A stretch of DNA of 64,000 nt from Bacteroidota bacterium. Its GTDB lineage: Bacteria; Bacteroidota; Bacteroidia; UBA8524. A model generated the notes under the pieces. The model was not told the DNA's origin. It did no database searches and worked only from the letters and a program-made list of their open reading frames with translations. Location: positions 62,001-126,000 of the forward strand of contig SBGR01000025.1 of the NCBI GenBank assembly GCA_006226545.1. Direction: 5' to 3'. Both the position numbers and the translations under genes were made by a program. Shown here piece after piece: positions 45,768-54,616 of the stretch (positions within the stretch are counted from its first letter, which is position 1; each line of letters opens with the position of its first letter).

Positions 45768-46786
45768 AACCAAGGCGTGGAAAGAATCTCAGGATTGACT
45801 CTTAAAGTTCCGGTCTCGAATTTATTGAAGTTGGTGATAGCCGATTCTTCGTAGGCATCCAAAGGTGTCAATTGTGCTTCGCTCAGTATTCCAGATTGCC
45901 TAACAAGTTTCTGAGCAACGTTGTATTGCGGTAGCATTTTCCCATCGTCAACTTTGATGCAGGCGCCCATCACTTCTTCGGTAAAGGCTAGCGAATAGAT
46001 GCCTTCTGCACCGGTTTTACCAATGATACGTGATCCGCTTTGCGCCATAAGGTCGCTGCAGTATCGGCCTGTTCCGGCAATCATCATCGGATACGCCCCG
46101 GCAGCGTCAATCAATCGCTTGCAGGCTTTACCTAGTTCACTGTCTTCTTTAGCGAATTTGGCCAAGTACATATAGCCTAAGGCTTGGTTGTATACCGGGA
46201 TGGAAAAAATGGGAGCAGAGCAACCGTCGAGCGCGGTATGAAGCTTGGCTTCCGGGTATTTGTGAAACGCACTCACCAGCTTGCGTATTTCAAGCTGAAG
46301 TGGGTGTTGTGGGTTGATGTAATCAACCGTATCCCAGCCCCGGAAAACGCAGTAGGCGAGGAAGCCTGCATGTTTACCGCTGCAATTGTTATGAATGGCC
46401 TCGGGTTTTTGTCCGGCTACCAAAAGGGCATTGGCTGTTTTGCGGTGTGTTGGGTATTGGGCCCCACATTTTAAGGCACTGCGGTCTAGTCCGGCTTTTC
46501 GAAGAATGCTATCCACAGCTTTCACGTGCATGTCTTCCCCGTTATGTGATCCACAGGTAATGGCAATTTCTTCTTCACTTAGTCCTAAGGCATCTGCGGC
46601 ACCACTGGTTAAAAGTGGAATTTGCTGAAAGAATTTGAGCGCTGAACGCGGGTAACAGACTTGTTCAATATCGCCGGCGCTATAACGCAACTTTTCGTCT
46701 TGGTCTACAATACATACCACGCCGCGGTGAAAGCTTTCCAGCACATCACCACGCAGCACTTCAACAAGAATTGGATTGCAGTTCAT
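45764..46786 (-). CDS. Class 3 (Rhizobium etli-type) L-asparaginase
   Basis: A 340-residue hydrolase of the Asparaginase_II family, unrelated to the E. coli enzymes. The residues known for the R. etli enzyme fall at the same numbers here: Ser48 and Lys51 in RSALKFF, Ser80 in CGSHNGED, Cys135 and Lys138 in HNNCSGKHAG, and Cys189 in LDGCSAPIF. The two Cys and Lys138 form the zinc or lysine site. It makes aspartate and ammonia from asparagine. It follows rdgB by five bases. Confidence 0.93.
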   Translation of the reverse strand: MNCNPILVEVLRGDVLESFHRGVVCIVDQDEKLRYSAGDIEQVCYPRSALKFFQQIPLLTSGAADALGLSEEEIAITCGSHNGEDMHVKAVDSILRKAGLDRSALKCGAQYPTHRKTANALLVAGQKPEAIHNNCSGKHAGFLAYCVFRGWDTVDYINPQHPLQLEIRKLVSAFHKYPEAKLHTALDGCSAPIFSIPVYNQALGYMYLAKFAKEDSELGKACKRLIDAAGAYPMMIAGTGRYCSDLMAQSGSRIIGKTGAEGIYSLAFTEEVMGACIKVDDGKMLPQYNVAQKLVRQSGILSEAQLTPLDAYEESAITNFNKFETGTLRVNPEILSTPWL

Positions 46787-46790
46787 GGTT

Positions 46791-47369
46791 TTATTGCTGA
46801 CTTAAGAATTCATGCATTTTAGCGAGGGCACGGGCACGGTGGCTCATGCTGTTTTTCTCGGATGGACTCATCTCCGCGAAGCTGCGGGTTTCGCCTTCGG
46901 GCACAAAAAGTGGATCGTAGCCAAAGCCGCGGTCGCCACGTTTTTCTTCCAGAATATGGCCTTCTACGCTGCCTTCAAAATAATGAACGCCTTGCGGTTG
47001 TACCAGGGCAATCACGGTTTTGAAGCGGGCCTTGCGGTGTGCAGAACCTTTCAAGGCTTCGAGCAATTTGTCCATGTTCTTTTCAGCATTGCCGTGTTCT
47101 CCGGCATAACGTGCTGAATATACGCCCGGAGCACCGTTGAGTGCATCCACTTCCAATCCACTGTCGTCTGCAAAGCAGGCTACTTCGTAGTTTTTGAAAA
47201 CGTATTCGGCCTTCATCAAGGCATTGCCTTGGAAGGTATCGGCGGTTTCGGCCAGTTCTTCCTCACAGCCGATATCGTCGAGGTTAAGCAAAAGCAAGTC
47301 TTCCGGTAAAACCTGAGAGGCTTCTTGAAGCTTATGTTTATTATTGGTAGCGAAGACCAATTCCATCAT
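46791..47369 (-). CDS. rdgB: XTP/dITP diphosphatase (RdgB/HAM1)
   Basis: It hydrolyses deaminated purine nucleotides such as dITP and XTP so that they are not put into DNA. The protein has 192 residues. Marks are LVFATNNKHKLQEASQVLP, ACFADDSGLEVDALNGAPGV and GDRGFGYDPLFVPEGETRSF with the ending MSHRARALAKM. The first of two neighbouring ATGs overlaps the upstream stop (ATGA). Confidence 0.95.
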   Translation of the reverse strand: MMELVFATNNKHKLQEASQVLPEDLLLLNLDDIGCEEELAETADTFQGNALMKAEYVFKNYEVACFADDSGLEVDALNGAPGVYSARYAGEHGNAEKNMDKLLEALKGSAHRKARFKTVIALVQPQGVHYFEGSVEGHILEEKRGDRGFGYDPLFVPEGETRSFAEMSPSEKNSMSHRARALAKMHEFLSQQ

Positions 47370-47890
47370 AAGAAGTGTTTTTTAAGTTCGTTCCAAAGCG
47401 GCACCTTGAGTTTGGCGTCGGCTTCCAGCTGAGCAATGCTATCGCTCCATACCACCTTTACGCCGTGGTGAATTTCTGTTTTGTATTTCTCTGCCAGGGT
47501 AAGTCCGGTAGGGAGGCTGTCCCAACAGATGATTTGTTTCGGTTGAATATCGCGCAGTATGCTGTCCCAATCGGCCGGGGTTTGGGCTAGGTTGAGGATA
47601 GCACAATCGCTCAATTTTTTATGGAGGGCAGCCGGGTTTTCAACCAAACGTTCCAATAGTGGTCTATCGGTATCTTGAATTCCCGTTTTTCCCGAATGTG
47701 CAAAAACCAACAAAAGCCCATTTGAATTGTTTCCCTCAAAGGCAAGCGGGGCATGGTTTTCGATGTTTGCTTCAGCAGTAGCCTCGGCAGCTTTAGGCGT
47801 TTGTTCCGAATGGGTTCGGATGATTTCATCGCCGTCAAAAAAGGACAAAAGCTCAGGTGTTGCTAAGGACAAAGACTGCTTATCGTTCAT
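47366..47890 (-). CDS. Hypothetical protein, 174 residues
   Basis: No family recognised. A soluble protein with an acidic N-terminal part (LLSFFDGDEIIRTHSEQTPK), a low-complexity Ala/Glu stretch, and an alpha/beta-like second half (GLLLVFAHSGKTGI, PKQIICWDSLPTGL, VKVVWSDSIAQLE) ending LWNELKKHF. Its coupled position before rdgB, asparaginase and the pseudouridine synthase makes it a real gene. It starts 50 bases from the divergent aminotransferase gene. Confidence 0.65.
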   Translation of the reverse strand: MNDKQSLSLATPELLSFFDGDEIIRTHSEQTPKAAEATAEANIENHAPLAFEGNNSNGLLLVFAHSGKTGIQDTDRPLLERLVENPAALHKKLSDCAILNLAQTPADWDSILRDIQPKQIICWDSLPTGLTLAEKYKTEIHHGVKVVWSDSIAQLEADAKLKVPLWNELKKHFL

Positions 47891-47920
47891 ATCTTTTTCG
47901 GGTAATCGGTCCGTAAAGAT

Positions 47921-47928
47921 TAAATTTG
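47921..47928 (+). promoter_or_regulatory. -7 box (TAAATTTG) of the aminotransferase gene
   Basis: TAAATTTG fits TAnnTTTG and lies 12 bases before the ATG. The expected upstream box at about 20 bases reads TTTCG instead of TTTG. The messenger would have a very short leader. Confidence 0.5.
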
Positions 47929-47940
47929 TAGCGCAAAATT

Positions 47941-49011
47941 ATGGAAATGACATTGGAAATCGCTGTTGAAAAAGCCCAGAATTCAAGAATCGATCAGGTA
48001 GACTTCAACAACATTCAATTCGGAAAGATTTTTTCAGACCATCAGTTCATCGCAGAATACGATGGTGAAAAATGGACAAAGACCCGCATCGTACCTTACG
48101 GTAATATTTCATTGAGTCCGGCAATTTCAGCAATTCACTACGGCCAAGCCATATTTGAAGGAATGAAAGCCTATAAAACGGCAGAAGGCGGAATTCAATT
48201 ATTCCGTCCGCAAGACAACTGGAAAAGGTTAAATCGTTCTGCCACTCGCATGGGCATGCCTGAAATACCGGAAGAGGTATTTATGGAAGGTTTGGAAGAA
48301 TTGCTTCGTGTTGATGAAGCTTGGATTCCAACAACCAAAGGCAGCGCATTGTATTTGCGTCCCTTTATGTTCGCTACAGACGACTTCATCGGAGTACGTC
48401 CGAGCGATACCTATAAGTTTATCATCTTCTCTTGTCCGGTGAATGCCTATTACAATCAGCCTTTGAAGGTAAAAGCAGAAACTGAGTATATCCGCGCTGC
48501 AGAAGGTGGGGTAGGTTCTGCCAAATGTGCCGGCAACTACGGAGCTGTGATGCATCCAACACGTGAAGCACAACGCCAAGGATTTAACCAAATCTTGTGG
48601 TTAGACTCCAAAGAACATAAGTTTTTAGAAGAGACCGGTACCACCAATATCTTTGTTCGCATTGGTGATAAATTGGTTACGCCGTCTACCGATAAACATA
48701 CCATCTTGGAAGGCATTACCCGCGATTCACTCATTCAACTTTCCCGTTCATGGGGAATAGAAGTGGAAGAGCGTGATATCAGCATCGACGAATTGGTGGA
48801 GGCCTTTGATAAAGGTGAACTTAAAGAGATGTTTGGTGCAGGTACCGCCGCTACGGTTGCTCAGATTGAATTGGTGCATTACCAAGGCAAAGACATGCAA
48901 TTGACTAACCTGGATCAGTGGGAATACTATACCCGACTAAAAAACGCCATGGAAGGTATCAAAACCGGTTCAGAAGCAGATCCATTCAATTGGGTTCATA
49001 AAGTATATTAA
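47941..49011 (+). CDS. ilvE: Branched-chain amino acid aminotransferase
   Basis: A fold type IV PLP enzyme of 356 residues for the last step of Val, Leu and Ile synthesis or the first step of their use. Marks are AIHYGQAIFEGMKAYKT, SALYLRPFMFATDD, GSAKCAGNYGAVMHPT with the cofactor Lys195, and EETGTTNIFVRIGD. Length and motif order fit the class II BCAT group. ung follows after three bases, so both are in one unit. Confidence 0.95.
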   Translation: MEMTLEIAVEKAQNSRIDQVDFNNIQFGKIFSDHQFIAEYDGEKWTKTRIVPYGNISLSPAISAIHYGQAIFEGMKAYKTAEGGIQLFRPQDNWKRLNRSATRMGMPEIPEEVFMEGLEELLRVDEAWIPTTKGSALYLRPFMFATDDFIGVRPSDTYKFIIFSCPVNAYYNQPLKVKAETEYIRAAEGGVGSAKCAGNYGAVMHPTREAQRQGFNQILWLDSKEHKFLEETGTTNIFVRIGDKLVTPSTDKHTILEGITRDSLIQLSRSWGIEVEERDISIDELVEAFDKGELKEMFGAGTAATVAQIELVHYQGKDMQLTNLDQWEYYTRLKNAMEGIKTGSEADPFNWVHKVY

Positions 49012-49014
49012 TAC

Positions 49015-49686
49015 ATGGCTATTCAGCTAGAAACAAGCTGGCTTGAACACCTGAAAGGGGAGTTTGAGTCAGCTTATTTTTTGTCGCTTAAGTCCTTTCT
49101 TCAGCAAGAGAAGGCTTCGGGTATGCAACTGTATCCGCCTTCCCAACAGATTTTTGCGGCCATGGATACTACGCCCTTCCATGATGTGAAGGTTGTCATC
49201 ATCGGTCAAGATCCTTATCACGGTCCGGGCCAGGCCAATGGCTTAAGTTTTTCAGTAAATGAAGGCATAAGTCACCCGCCATCCTTAGTTAATATCTTCA
49301 AAGAAATCAGTAGCGATTTAGGCTATACGTATCCGCAAAGTGGTGATTTAAGTCGCTGGGCTAAGCAAGGCGTATTGTTGCTTAATGCTACTTTAACGGT
49401 TAGGGCCTCCGATGCCGGTTCACATCAAAACAAAGGATGGGAGCAATTTACCGATGCCATTATCGATGCTTTAAACAAGGAGCGAAGTGGATTGGTTTTT
49501 ATGCTTTGGGGAAGCTATGCCAAAAACAAAGGCAAGCGGATCGATCGAAGCAAACACTTGGTACTGGAATCGGGACACCCTTCTCCCTTAAGTGCCAACC
49601 GGGGTATGTGGTTCGGTAACCAGCATTTTAGTCGCTGCAATTCCTATTTAGTAGAACACGGATTATCAGCTATCGATTGGCGATAG
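49015..49686 (+). CDS. ung: Uracil-DNA glycosylase, family 1
   Basis: It removes uracil from DNA. The protein has 223 residues. The water-activating loop is VVIIGQDPYHGPGQANGLSF with Asp66, the uracil site contains LLLNATLTVRA, and the DNA-intercalating loop is GHPSPLSANRG. The C-terminus (FSRCNSYLVEHGLSAIDW) is the usual one. Confidence 0.96.
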   Translation: MAIQLETSWLEHLKGEFESAYFLSLKSFLQQEKASGMQLYPPSQQIFAAMDTTPFHDVKVVIIGQDPYHGPGQANGLSFSVNEGISHPPSLVNIFKEISSDLGYTYPQSGDLSRWAKQGVLLLNATLTVRASDAGSHQNKGWEQFTDAIIDALNKERSGLVFMLWGSYAKNKGKRIDRSKHLVLESGHPSPLSANRGMWFGNQHFSRCNSYLVEHGLSAIDWR

Positions 49687-49742
49687 AAATTAGGTAATGG
49701 ATTTACTGTTGAATGCAAACGGAAGTAGCCAGTTAAAGCCAT

Positions 49743-49771
49743 AAAAAAAGCCTCCCTAAGGAGGCTTTTTT
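49743..49771. terminator. Bidirectional terminator between ung and the OmpA/TPR gene
   Basis: AAAAAAGCCTCC pairs with GGAGGCTTTTTT around CTAA. The stem has T runs on both strands and lies between two convergent genes, so it can serve each. Confidence 0.92.
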
Positions 49772-49794
49772 CGTTTATATATTCTTTAATCCGA

Positions 49795-51561
49795 TTAGCG
49801 AATTGCGTTCTGGAATTCGGCACGGTCTCTAACTCTTCTGAATTCGAGGTCAGCTTTAGCTGCATCTCTCATCTTAGCATCCAATTGGATAGAGCGAGTT
49901 AAGTTGCTGGTTACAGCTTCCAAGTTGTTGGTACGTGCACCCAAGATAGCGCTCAAGTAGTAGTAGTTAGCGTTTTTATCTTCGTTTTTCACGCAATCCA
50001 AAGAAGCTTTAGCGTTGCTGTAATCACCTTTCATCAAGTAAGTCAAAGCAGTGTTGAACTCACACTTCTCGTTAGCCAAGTAAGTGATGGCACCTTCGTA
50101 GTTACCTTTACGGAACTCGAGCATACCCATGTTCATGTTTTCGTTCTCACCAGCTGCTTTAGCTGCTTTGTACATTTCTTCAGCTTTGTCGTAGTCTTTC
50201 TGCATTGCGTAAGCTACACCCATGTTGTTCAATACAACTTGATTGCTTTCGATGCTTTTCGCTTTTTCCAACAAAGGCATTGCATCAGTGTAGTTACCAC
50301 CCATCAAGTGAACATAAGCAAGGTTGTTGTAACCTTTCCAGCTGTTAGGGTAAGTATTGATGCAGTGTTGGTAGATACGAGCTTTTTCTTTGCTGTCAGA
50401 AGTCAAACGAGCCAATTGCATTAACTCAACTTCTTGAAGTTCGTTCAATTTGCTGCTGAACTCTTGCAACTCAGCATCTGTTTTCAAAGGCTGCTGACGG
50501 TTGAAGTTGATGGTTGCTCTTCTCAACAAAGGCAACATATCGTTCTTCATTTGGTTGTAAGACTTCGCGTGTTTTCTTTTGATTTCAGCTTCTTTAGCAT
50601 CGTTACTCATGTTGCTGTTCATGATGCTTAAGATTTCAGACTTATCAGCCAAGTCAGAAGACTCAACCAACATTTTCCAACCGTCCCAATCTTCAGTGAT
50701 AGAAGAAGACATGCTGAAAGCTGAATCGTTTACTTCGCTGAAGCCCAATTTTTTCAATTGTTTTTTCAGGTAGTTGAAAGTAGACTCAGCACGTTTGCCT
50801 GATAATTTTTCGTTGATTTTCAATTCACCGTCCGGTGAAGCAAAACCGTTGATTGTAATACCTTTAATCAAGTATACTGTATCAGCACCCAACTCTTTCA
50901 ATTTTGTCAATTGATCTTTGTTGTTGATGCCTGCAGATTTAACGCGGAAGTTCGGGTTGAAAGAAGATGAGTTGATTAAGTAGTACAACTCGATGCTTAC
51001 GTTTTTGAAGATTGGAACATAAGGATCACCGCTTTCCAATACGTTTTCGCCGTTTTCAGCAAGTTCGTGAGTGGTAACGATACCTTTAGCGATCAATACC
51101 TCAGGACCGTTGATACACTGATCTTGTACTTCGTCGTATCCTTTGATCATTACGGTTGGTTTCGCTTTCAACTCAGAGTTTTTCATCTCTGGCTGATACT
51201 TGAACTTATCTTTGTAAGTTACTTTACCACCGCTTTTTGATTGAATAGTAGTAGCACCTTTATTGCTTCCTTTTGCTTTTTCACCTTGAACGGTTACTTG
51301 CGGACGAGCTTGGCTCTGATCTCCGTATTCCAAAGTTGGATTGACATCCACTGTCGCTTTTTTGTCAAGCTTCTTAGGGTCAACCTGAATTGTCACAGTA
51401 TACTCAACTGAGTCACCATGGAGTTCCAGTACCTCAGGTTCGGCTTGGTACTTGGTTCCTTCATCGAAGTTTTTGGCCGCTTTTTTAACGTTTGTACAAG
51501 CTGCCAGGAGCATGCCTGAAGCAAGAATAGCTAACGTTCCGGTCTTAGTGTAGAATGTCAT
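49795..51561 (-). CDS. OmpA-like and TPR lipoprotein
   Basis: A 588-residue lipid-anchored protein. The signal ends LLAAC. Residues about 40-260 are beta-rich; about 230-330 contain an OmpA-type peptidoglycan-binding-like part (ITINGFASPDGELKINEKLS, GKRAESTFNYLKKQLKKLGF). Residues about 400-588 are TPR units (PNSWKGYNNLAYVHLMGGNY, NQVVLNNMGVAYAMQKDYDK). The codon use is very regular, as in strongly expressed genes. It may link the outer membrane to the wall. A strong promoter lies upstream. Confidence 0.87.
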   Translation of the reverse strand: MTFYTKTGTLAILASGMLLAACTNVKKAAKNFDEGTKYQAEPEVLELHGDSVEYTVTIQVDPKKLDKKATVDVNPTLEYGDQSQARPQVTVQGEKAKGSNKGATTIQSKSGGKVTYKDKFKYQPEMKNSELKAKPTVMIKGYDEVQDQCINGPEVLIAKGIVTTHELAENGENVLESGDPYVPIFKNVSIELYYLINSSSFNPNFRVKSAGINNKDQLTKLKELGADTVYLIKGITINGFASPDGELKINEKLSGKRAESTFNYLKKQLKKLGFSEVNDSAFSMSSSITEDWDGWKMLVESSDLADKSEILSIMNSNMSNDAKEAEIKRKHAKSYNQMKNDMLPLLRRATINFNRQQPLKTDAELQEFSSKLNELQEVELMQLARLTSDSKEKARIYQHCINTYPNSWKGYNNLAYVHLMGGNYTDAMPLLEKAKSIESNQVVLNNMGVAYAMQKDYDKAEEMYKAAKAAGENENMNMGMLEFRKGNYEGAITYLANEKCEFNTALTYLMKGDYSNAKASLDCVKNEDKNANYYYLSAILGARTNNLEAVTSNLTRSIQLDAKMRDAAKADLEFRRVRDRAEFQNAIR

Positions 51562-51602
51562 AATGTTTGGAATATATAACCTTTTTTCTTTTTGGGATTG
51601 CG

Positions 51603-51636
51603 CAAATTTATAAATTTTAAGCTGACTTCAAGCAAA
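51603..51636 (-). promoter_or_regulatory. Promoter of the OmpA/TPR lipoprotein gene
   Basis: On the reverse strand TTTG (51633-51636) and TAAATTTG (51603-51610) are 22 bases apart, close to the Bacteroidota consensus. The expected leader is about 35 bases. Confidence 0.7.
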
Positions 51637-51737
51637 TTAAAGTAAAATGAAATTGAAAATTATTTGTGTAATTACGAAAATTAAGCTGTTGTTTTGACAG
51701 CAATGGCTTTAGAGCCAGCTTGAATACACGTAATTTT

Positions 51738-52424
51738 ATGTCAGACGAGAAAGTCATAGCGCTTAAACAGGTCAATGTTTATCAAGGGGAAAACATGATT
51801 TTACATGATGTTGACCTTGAGATTAAATCCGGTGAATTTGTTTACCTGATTGGTAAAACCGGAAGCGGGAAATCCTCTTTGTTAAAGACATTGTATGGTG
51901 AGCTTCCGCTAAGTGAAGGAGAAGGAAACGTGGCCGGTTTCGATTTGAAGAAATTAAAACCGTCAAAGGTGCACATGCTGCGTAGGCATATTGGCATTGT
52001 ATTTCAAGATTTCCAATTACTAACCGATCGGAATGTACGCGAGAACCTCGATTTTGTTCTAAAGGCAACCGCCTGGAAAGACAAGAAGAAAAGGGAAGAG
52101 CGCATTACGGAAGTATTGAGTCTGGTTGGTTTGAGCACCAAAGACTTCAAAATGCCTTTTGAATTATCTGGAGGTGAGCAGCAACGTGTGGTGATTGCCC
52201 GTGCTCTATTAAACAATCCTGACCTCATTCTAGCCGATGAGCCAACGGGTAACCTGGATCCGGAAGTGGCGGAGGATATTATGAAGCTATTGAAAGACAT
52301 CGCTAATAAAGGTACTGCCATCTTCATGGCTACCCATGATTACCGCTTGATCAATAAATTCTTCGGGAAAATTTACCGCTGCGAAGGCGGAAAAATTCAG
52401 GCTACTTCTTCTTTGAACGGATAG
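51738..52424 (+). CDS. ftsE: Cell-division ATP-binding protein FtsE
   Basis: An ABC ATPase of 228 residues of the FtsE type, which with FtsX controls wall hydrolases at the septum. Walker A is GKTGSGKSSLLKTLYGELPL, the Q-loop region is VFQDFQLLTDRNVRENL, the signature [16 protein letters not shown], and Walker B LILADEPTGNLD. No ftsX follows; the next gene is on the other strand and overlaps the end by 23 bases. A TTG six codons upstream is in frame and is less likely. Confidence 0.88.
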   Translation: MSDEKVIALKQVNVYQGENMILHDVDLEIKSGEFVYLIGKTGSGKSSLLKTLYGELPLSEGEGNVAGFDLKKLKPSKVHMLRRHIGIVFQDFQLLTDRNVRENLDFVLKATAWKDKKKREERITEVLSLVGLSTKDFKMPFELSGGEQQRVVIARALLNNPDLILADEPTGNLDPEVAEDIMKLLKDIANKGTAIFMATHDYRLINKFFGKIYRCEGGKIQATSSLNG

Positions 52425-53538
52425 TCTCCACCAATAACTGGGCATTCTTTGAATTGGAGAATCCCAATTCCAACGCGGTTCTCCTTGCCTCAATCTGCTC
52501 TTTGGAAAACGGAGTCTTTATTAAGCTTTGCAACTTCTTGCTAAACTGTTTAGGCGTATTCGCTATTTCACAAAACGATTCCAAGCCTGTATTCTGAACC
52601 ATAAAGGAATTGGCAAGACAATGCCTCCCCAGAAACAAGGCGTTAATGAGCTTCAACTTGATGCCTGTATTCTGAAATGTGGGCAAGACGTTTACCTGCG
52701 CATTCTTTACATAATCCAACATCTGCGTCGAATCGAGGTTGTTAAGAATCTGAATATGCGGCTTACCTTCTATGGCTGCTGTTAGTTCTTTGGATGGATT
52801 GCTCCCGGCAATGTAGAACGGGTAGTCGAGGTCTTTGAAGACTTCATTTACCAAAAACTTCGCGGCTTCATCGTTTTCACCTACAGCGAGATTTCCGTGG
52901 TACAAAGCATATTCACCGCTGCCATTCACTGAACGTAGTTCTTTATTCGGATGGAAGGCCGGTAGGTAGATGACTTGCTCGAATTTTTTATGGAAGTGGT
53001 TGAAATCGGACGGAGAAATGGCGGCTATCAGGTTGGCATGTTTCAAAATCGACTCATGCTTCTTCAATCGCTCGCTTTCAATCCTAAAGAAATACTTCTT
53101 GAAGAAATTGGTTTCTACCTCTTCCAGCTTTTTATAGTAATCGTGCTCTACGTTGTGGGTTCGCACCACCTTAATCCGTTTCGCTAAATCAGGATGATCT
53201 AAGTAATAAGTGCAATGCAGGCCTTCGAATAAGATGGGGTGTTTGTCTTTTTTGAGGTTTTGCAATAACTCACTGGTATTGCGTGTTGCCACGATATAGG
53301 GCATTCGTCCGTAGAACGGGTTGCGGAAAGTTCGCCTTTGGTAGTAAAATACCTTATGGGCAATCTTCTCCAGCTTAGCGCTTTTCTCTCTGCCGTATTG
53401 ATAGCAATGTAGAATAACCTTCACGCCAAGCTCATGCAAGGCTTCCACTTTATAGTATATATCGATCACCCCGCCATAATTGGCAGGATACGGTATATCA
53501 AAAGCGACGATATGAAGGTATTCAGATGATCTGTTCAT
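52402..53538 (-). CDS. Glycosyltransferase, GT4-like
   Basis: A 378-residue GT-B-type enzyme. The N-terminal part has DIPYPANYGGVIDIYYKVEA, which is the usual donor-side Gly-rich start; the C-terminal part has VNVLPTFQNTGIKLKLINAL and GRHCLANSFMVQNTGLESF, like the end of family 4 enzymes. It probably adds a sugar to a surface glycan. Its end overlaps ftsE on the other strand, and its start overlaps the next glycosyltransferase gene by 17 bases. Confidence 0.82.
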   Translation of the reverse strand: MNRSSEYLHIVAFDIPYPANYGGVIDIYYKVEALHELGVKVILHCYQYGREKSAKLEKIAHKVFYYQRRTFRNPFYGRMPYIVATRNTSELLQNLKKDKHPILFEGLHCTYYLDHPDLAKRIKVVRTHNVEHDYYKKLEEVETNFFKKYFFRIESERLKKHESILKHANLIAAISPSDFNHFHKKFEQVIYLPAFHPNKELRSVNGSGEYALYHGNLAVGENDEAAKFLVNEVFKDLDYPFYIAGSNPSKELTAAIEGKPHIQILNNLDSTQMLDYVKNAQVNVLPTFQNTGIKLKLINALFLGRHCLANSFMVQNTGLESFCEIANTPKQFSKKLQSLIKTPFSKEQIEARRTALELGFSNSKNAQLLVETIRSKKK

Positions 53539-54616
53539 ACAAACTCAACAGGTGTTTACTTTCCTGTTCCCAATTCCATTTGGCTGATGCTTCTTTACAG
53601 GCAGTTTTTAAATTTTGGTAAAGCTTAGGGTCATTCAGTAGGGTTTGTATTTGGTGTTTGACAGATTCGGTTGAGGGTTCTGCAAATATAATAGCAGGGT
53701 ATTCTGATGCAAGAGACAGGTATTCGGGAAATTCGCTGCACATTACCGGAACTTCAGCTTGAATATAGTCGAATGTCTTATTCGCTAGCGAGTAATAATA
53801 GGATAGTCCCATGTTTTCCAACACGTTAAAGCCTAGCCAAGCCTGTGGACTGAGTTCATGTAGCTCCTTTGGTTGTAAGAATCCCAAGAATTTTATTTGT
53901 CCTTTAGCGATGCCTTCCTTCGCTTGTTCTCTTAGCGATGCACTGAGGTCGCCTTCTCCGGCAATCCACAATTGCACAGGCAGTCCATCAACAGCCGCAA
54001 TAAGATGTTCCAAGCAACGTCCTTTGTTTAGTGCACCTTGGTACAATACCACGGGTGGCTCAGGTTTTTCTAGCGATTTGATTTCCTTCACCAAAGGCAA
54101 ATTGCGAATAACAGCGAAGGACTTGCCGTAGTTTTTCTGAAAGAGTTCGGCCAAACCCGGGCTTACGGTATAACATAGACTCGCTTTGGGAATGCCAAAC
54201 CGGGCTACCTTTTCCCAAACAGCTTGAACCTTTTTCCGGCCTTGCAATTCGGGCACCTCCGTAAAGTATTCGTGGGCATCGTAAACCAATTTCTTAGCGC
54301 GAAGCTTCGCTACAAGGCTATTCGCTAAAAGGGTATCCAAATCCACTGCACCTAAAACATCTACTTTATAAAAAAGCAGAAAGAAGAAGAGGCGAATATT
54401 GTATTCGAGGTAGAAGAGGGCGCCGCGTTTAAACCAAGGTTTCAGACGGATGCAATGGTAAGGGAAGGAGGGAAGTGCTTTGGAAGTAGGTAAGGTTCTA
54501 CCAATCAGGCTAACCTCGTAGCCGGCCTCGCTCAAGCTTTGGCAAATCCGCTGCATACGCTGATCGTAGCTGAGATCATTGATTACCGTGAAGCTTATGC
54601 GTTTCCTTCGTTCCAT
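53522..54616 (-). CDS. Glycosyltransferase, GT4-like
   Basis: A 364-residue GT-B enzyme. VINDLSYDQRMQRICQSLSE is the N-terminal acceptor side, LVYDAHEYFTEVPELQGRKK is frequent in this group, and ALNKGRCLEHLIAAVDG and LGFNVLENMGLSYYYSLANK belong to the donor domain. It overlaps the following glycosyltransferase gene and, at its start, the recQ end by 22 bases. The pair likely acts in the same glycan pathway. Confidence 0.85.
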   Translation of the reverse strand: MERRKRISFTVINDLSYDQRMQRICQSLSEAGYEVSLIGRTLPTSKALPSFPYHCIRLKPWFKRGALFYLEYNIRLFFFLLFYKVDVLGAVDLDTLLANSLVAKLRAKKLVYDAHEYFTEVPELQGRKKVQAVWEKVARFGIPKASLCYTVSPGLAELFQKNYGKSFAVIRNLPLVKEIKSLEKPEPPVVLYQGALNKGRCLEHLIAAVDGLPVQLWIAGEGDLSASLREQAKEGIAKGQIKFLGFLQPKELHELSPQAWLGFNVLENMGLSYYYSLANKTFDYIQAEVPVMCSEFPEYLSLASEYPAIIFAEPSTESVKHQIQTLLNDPKLYQNLKTACKEASAKWNWEQESKHLLSLYEQII

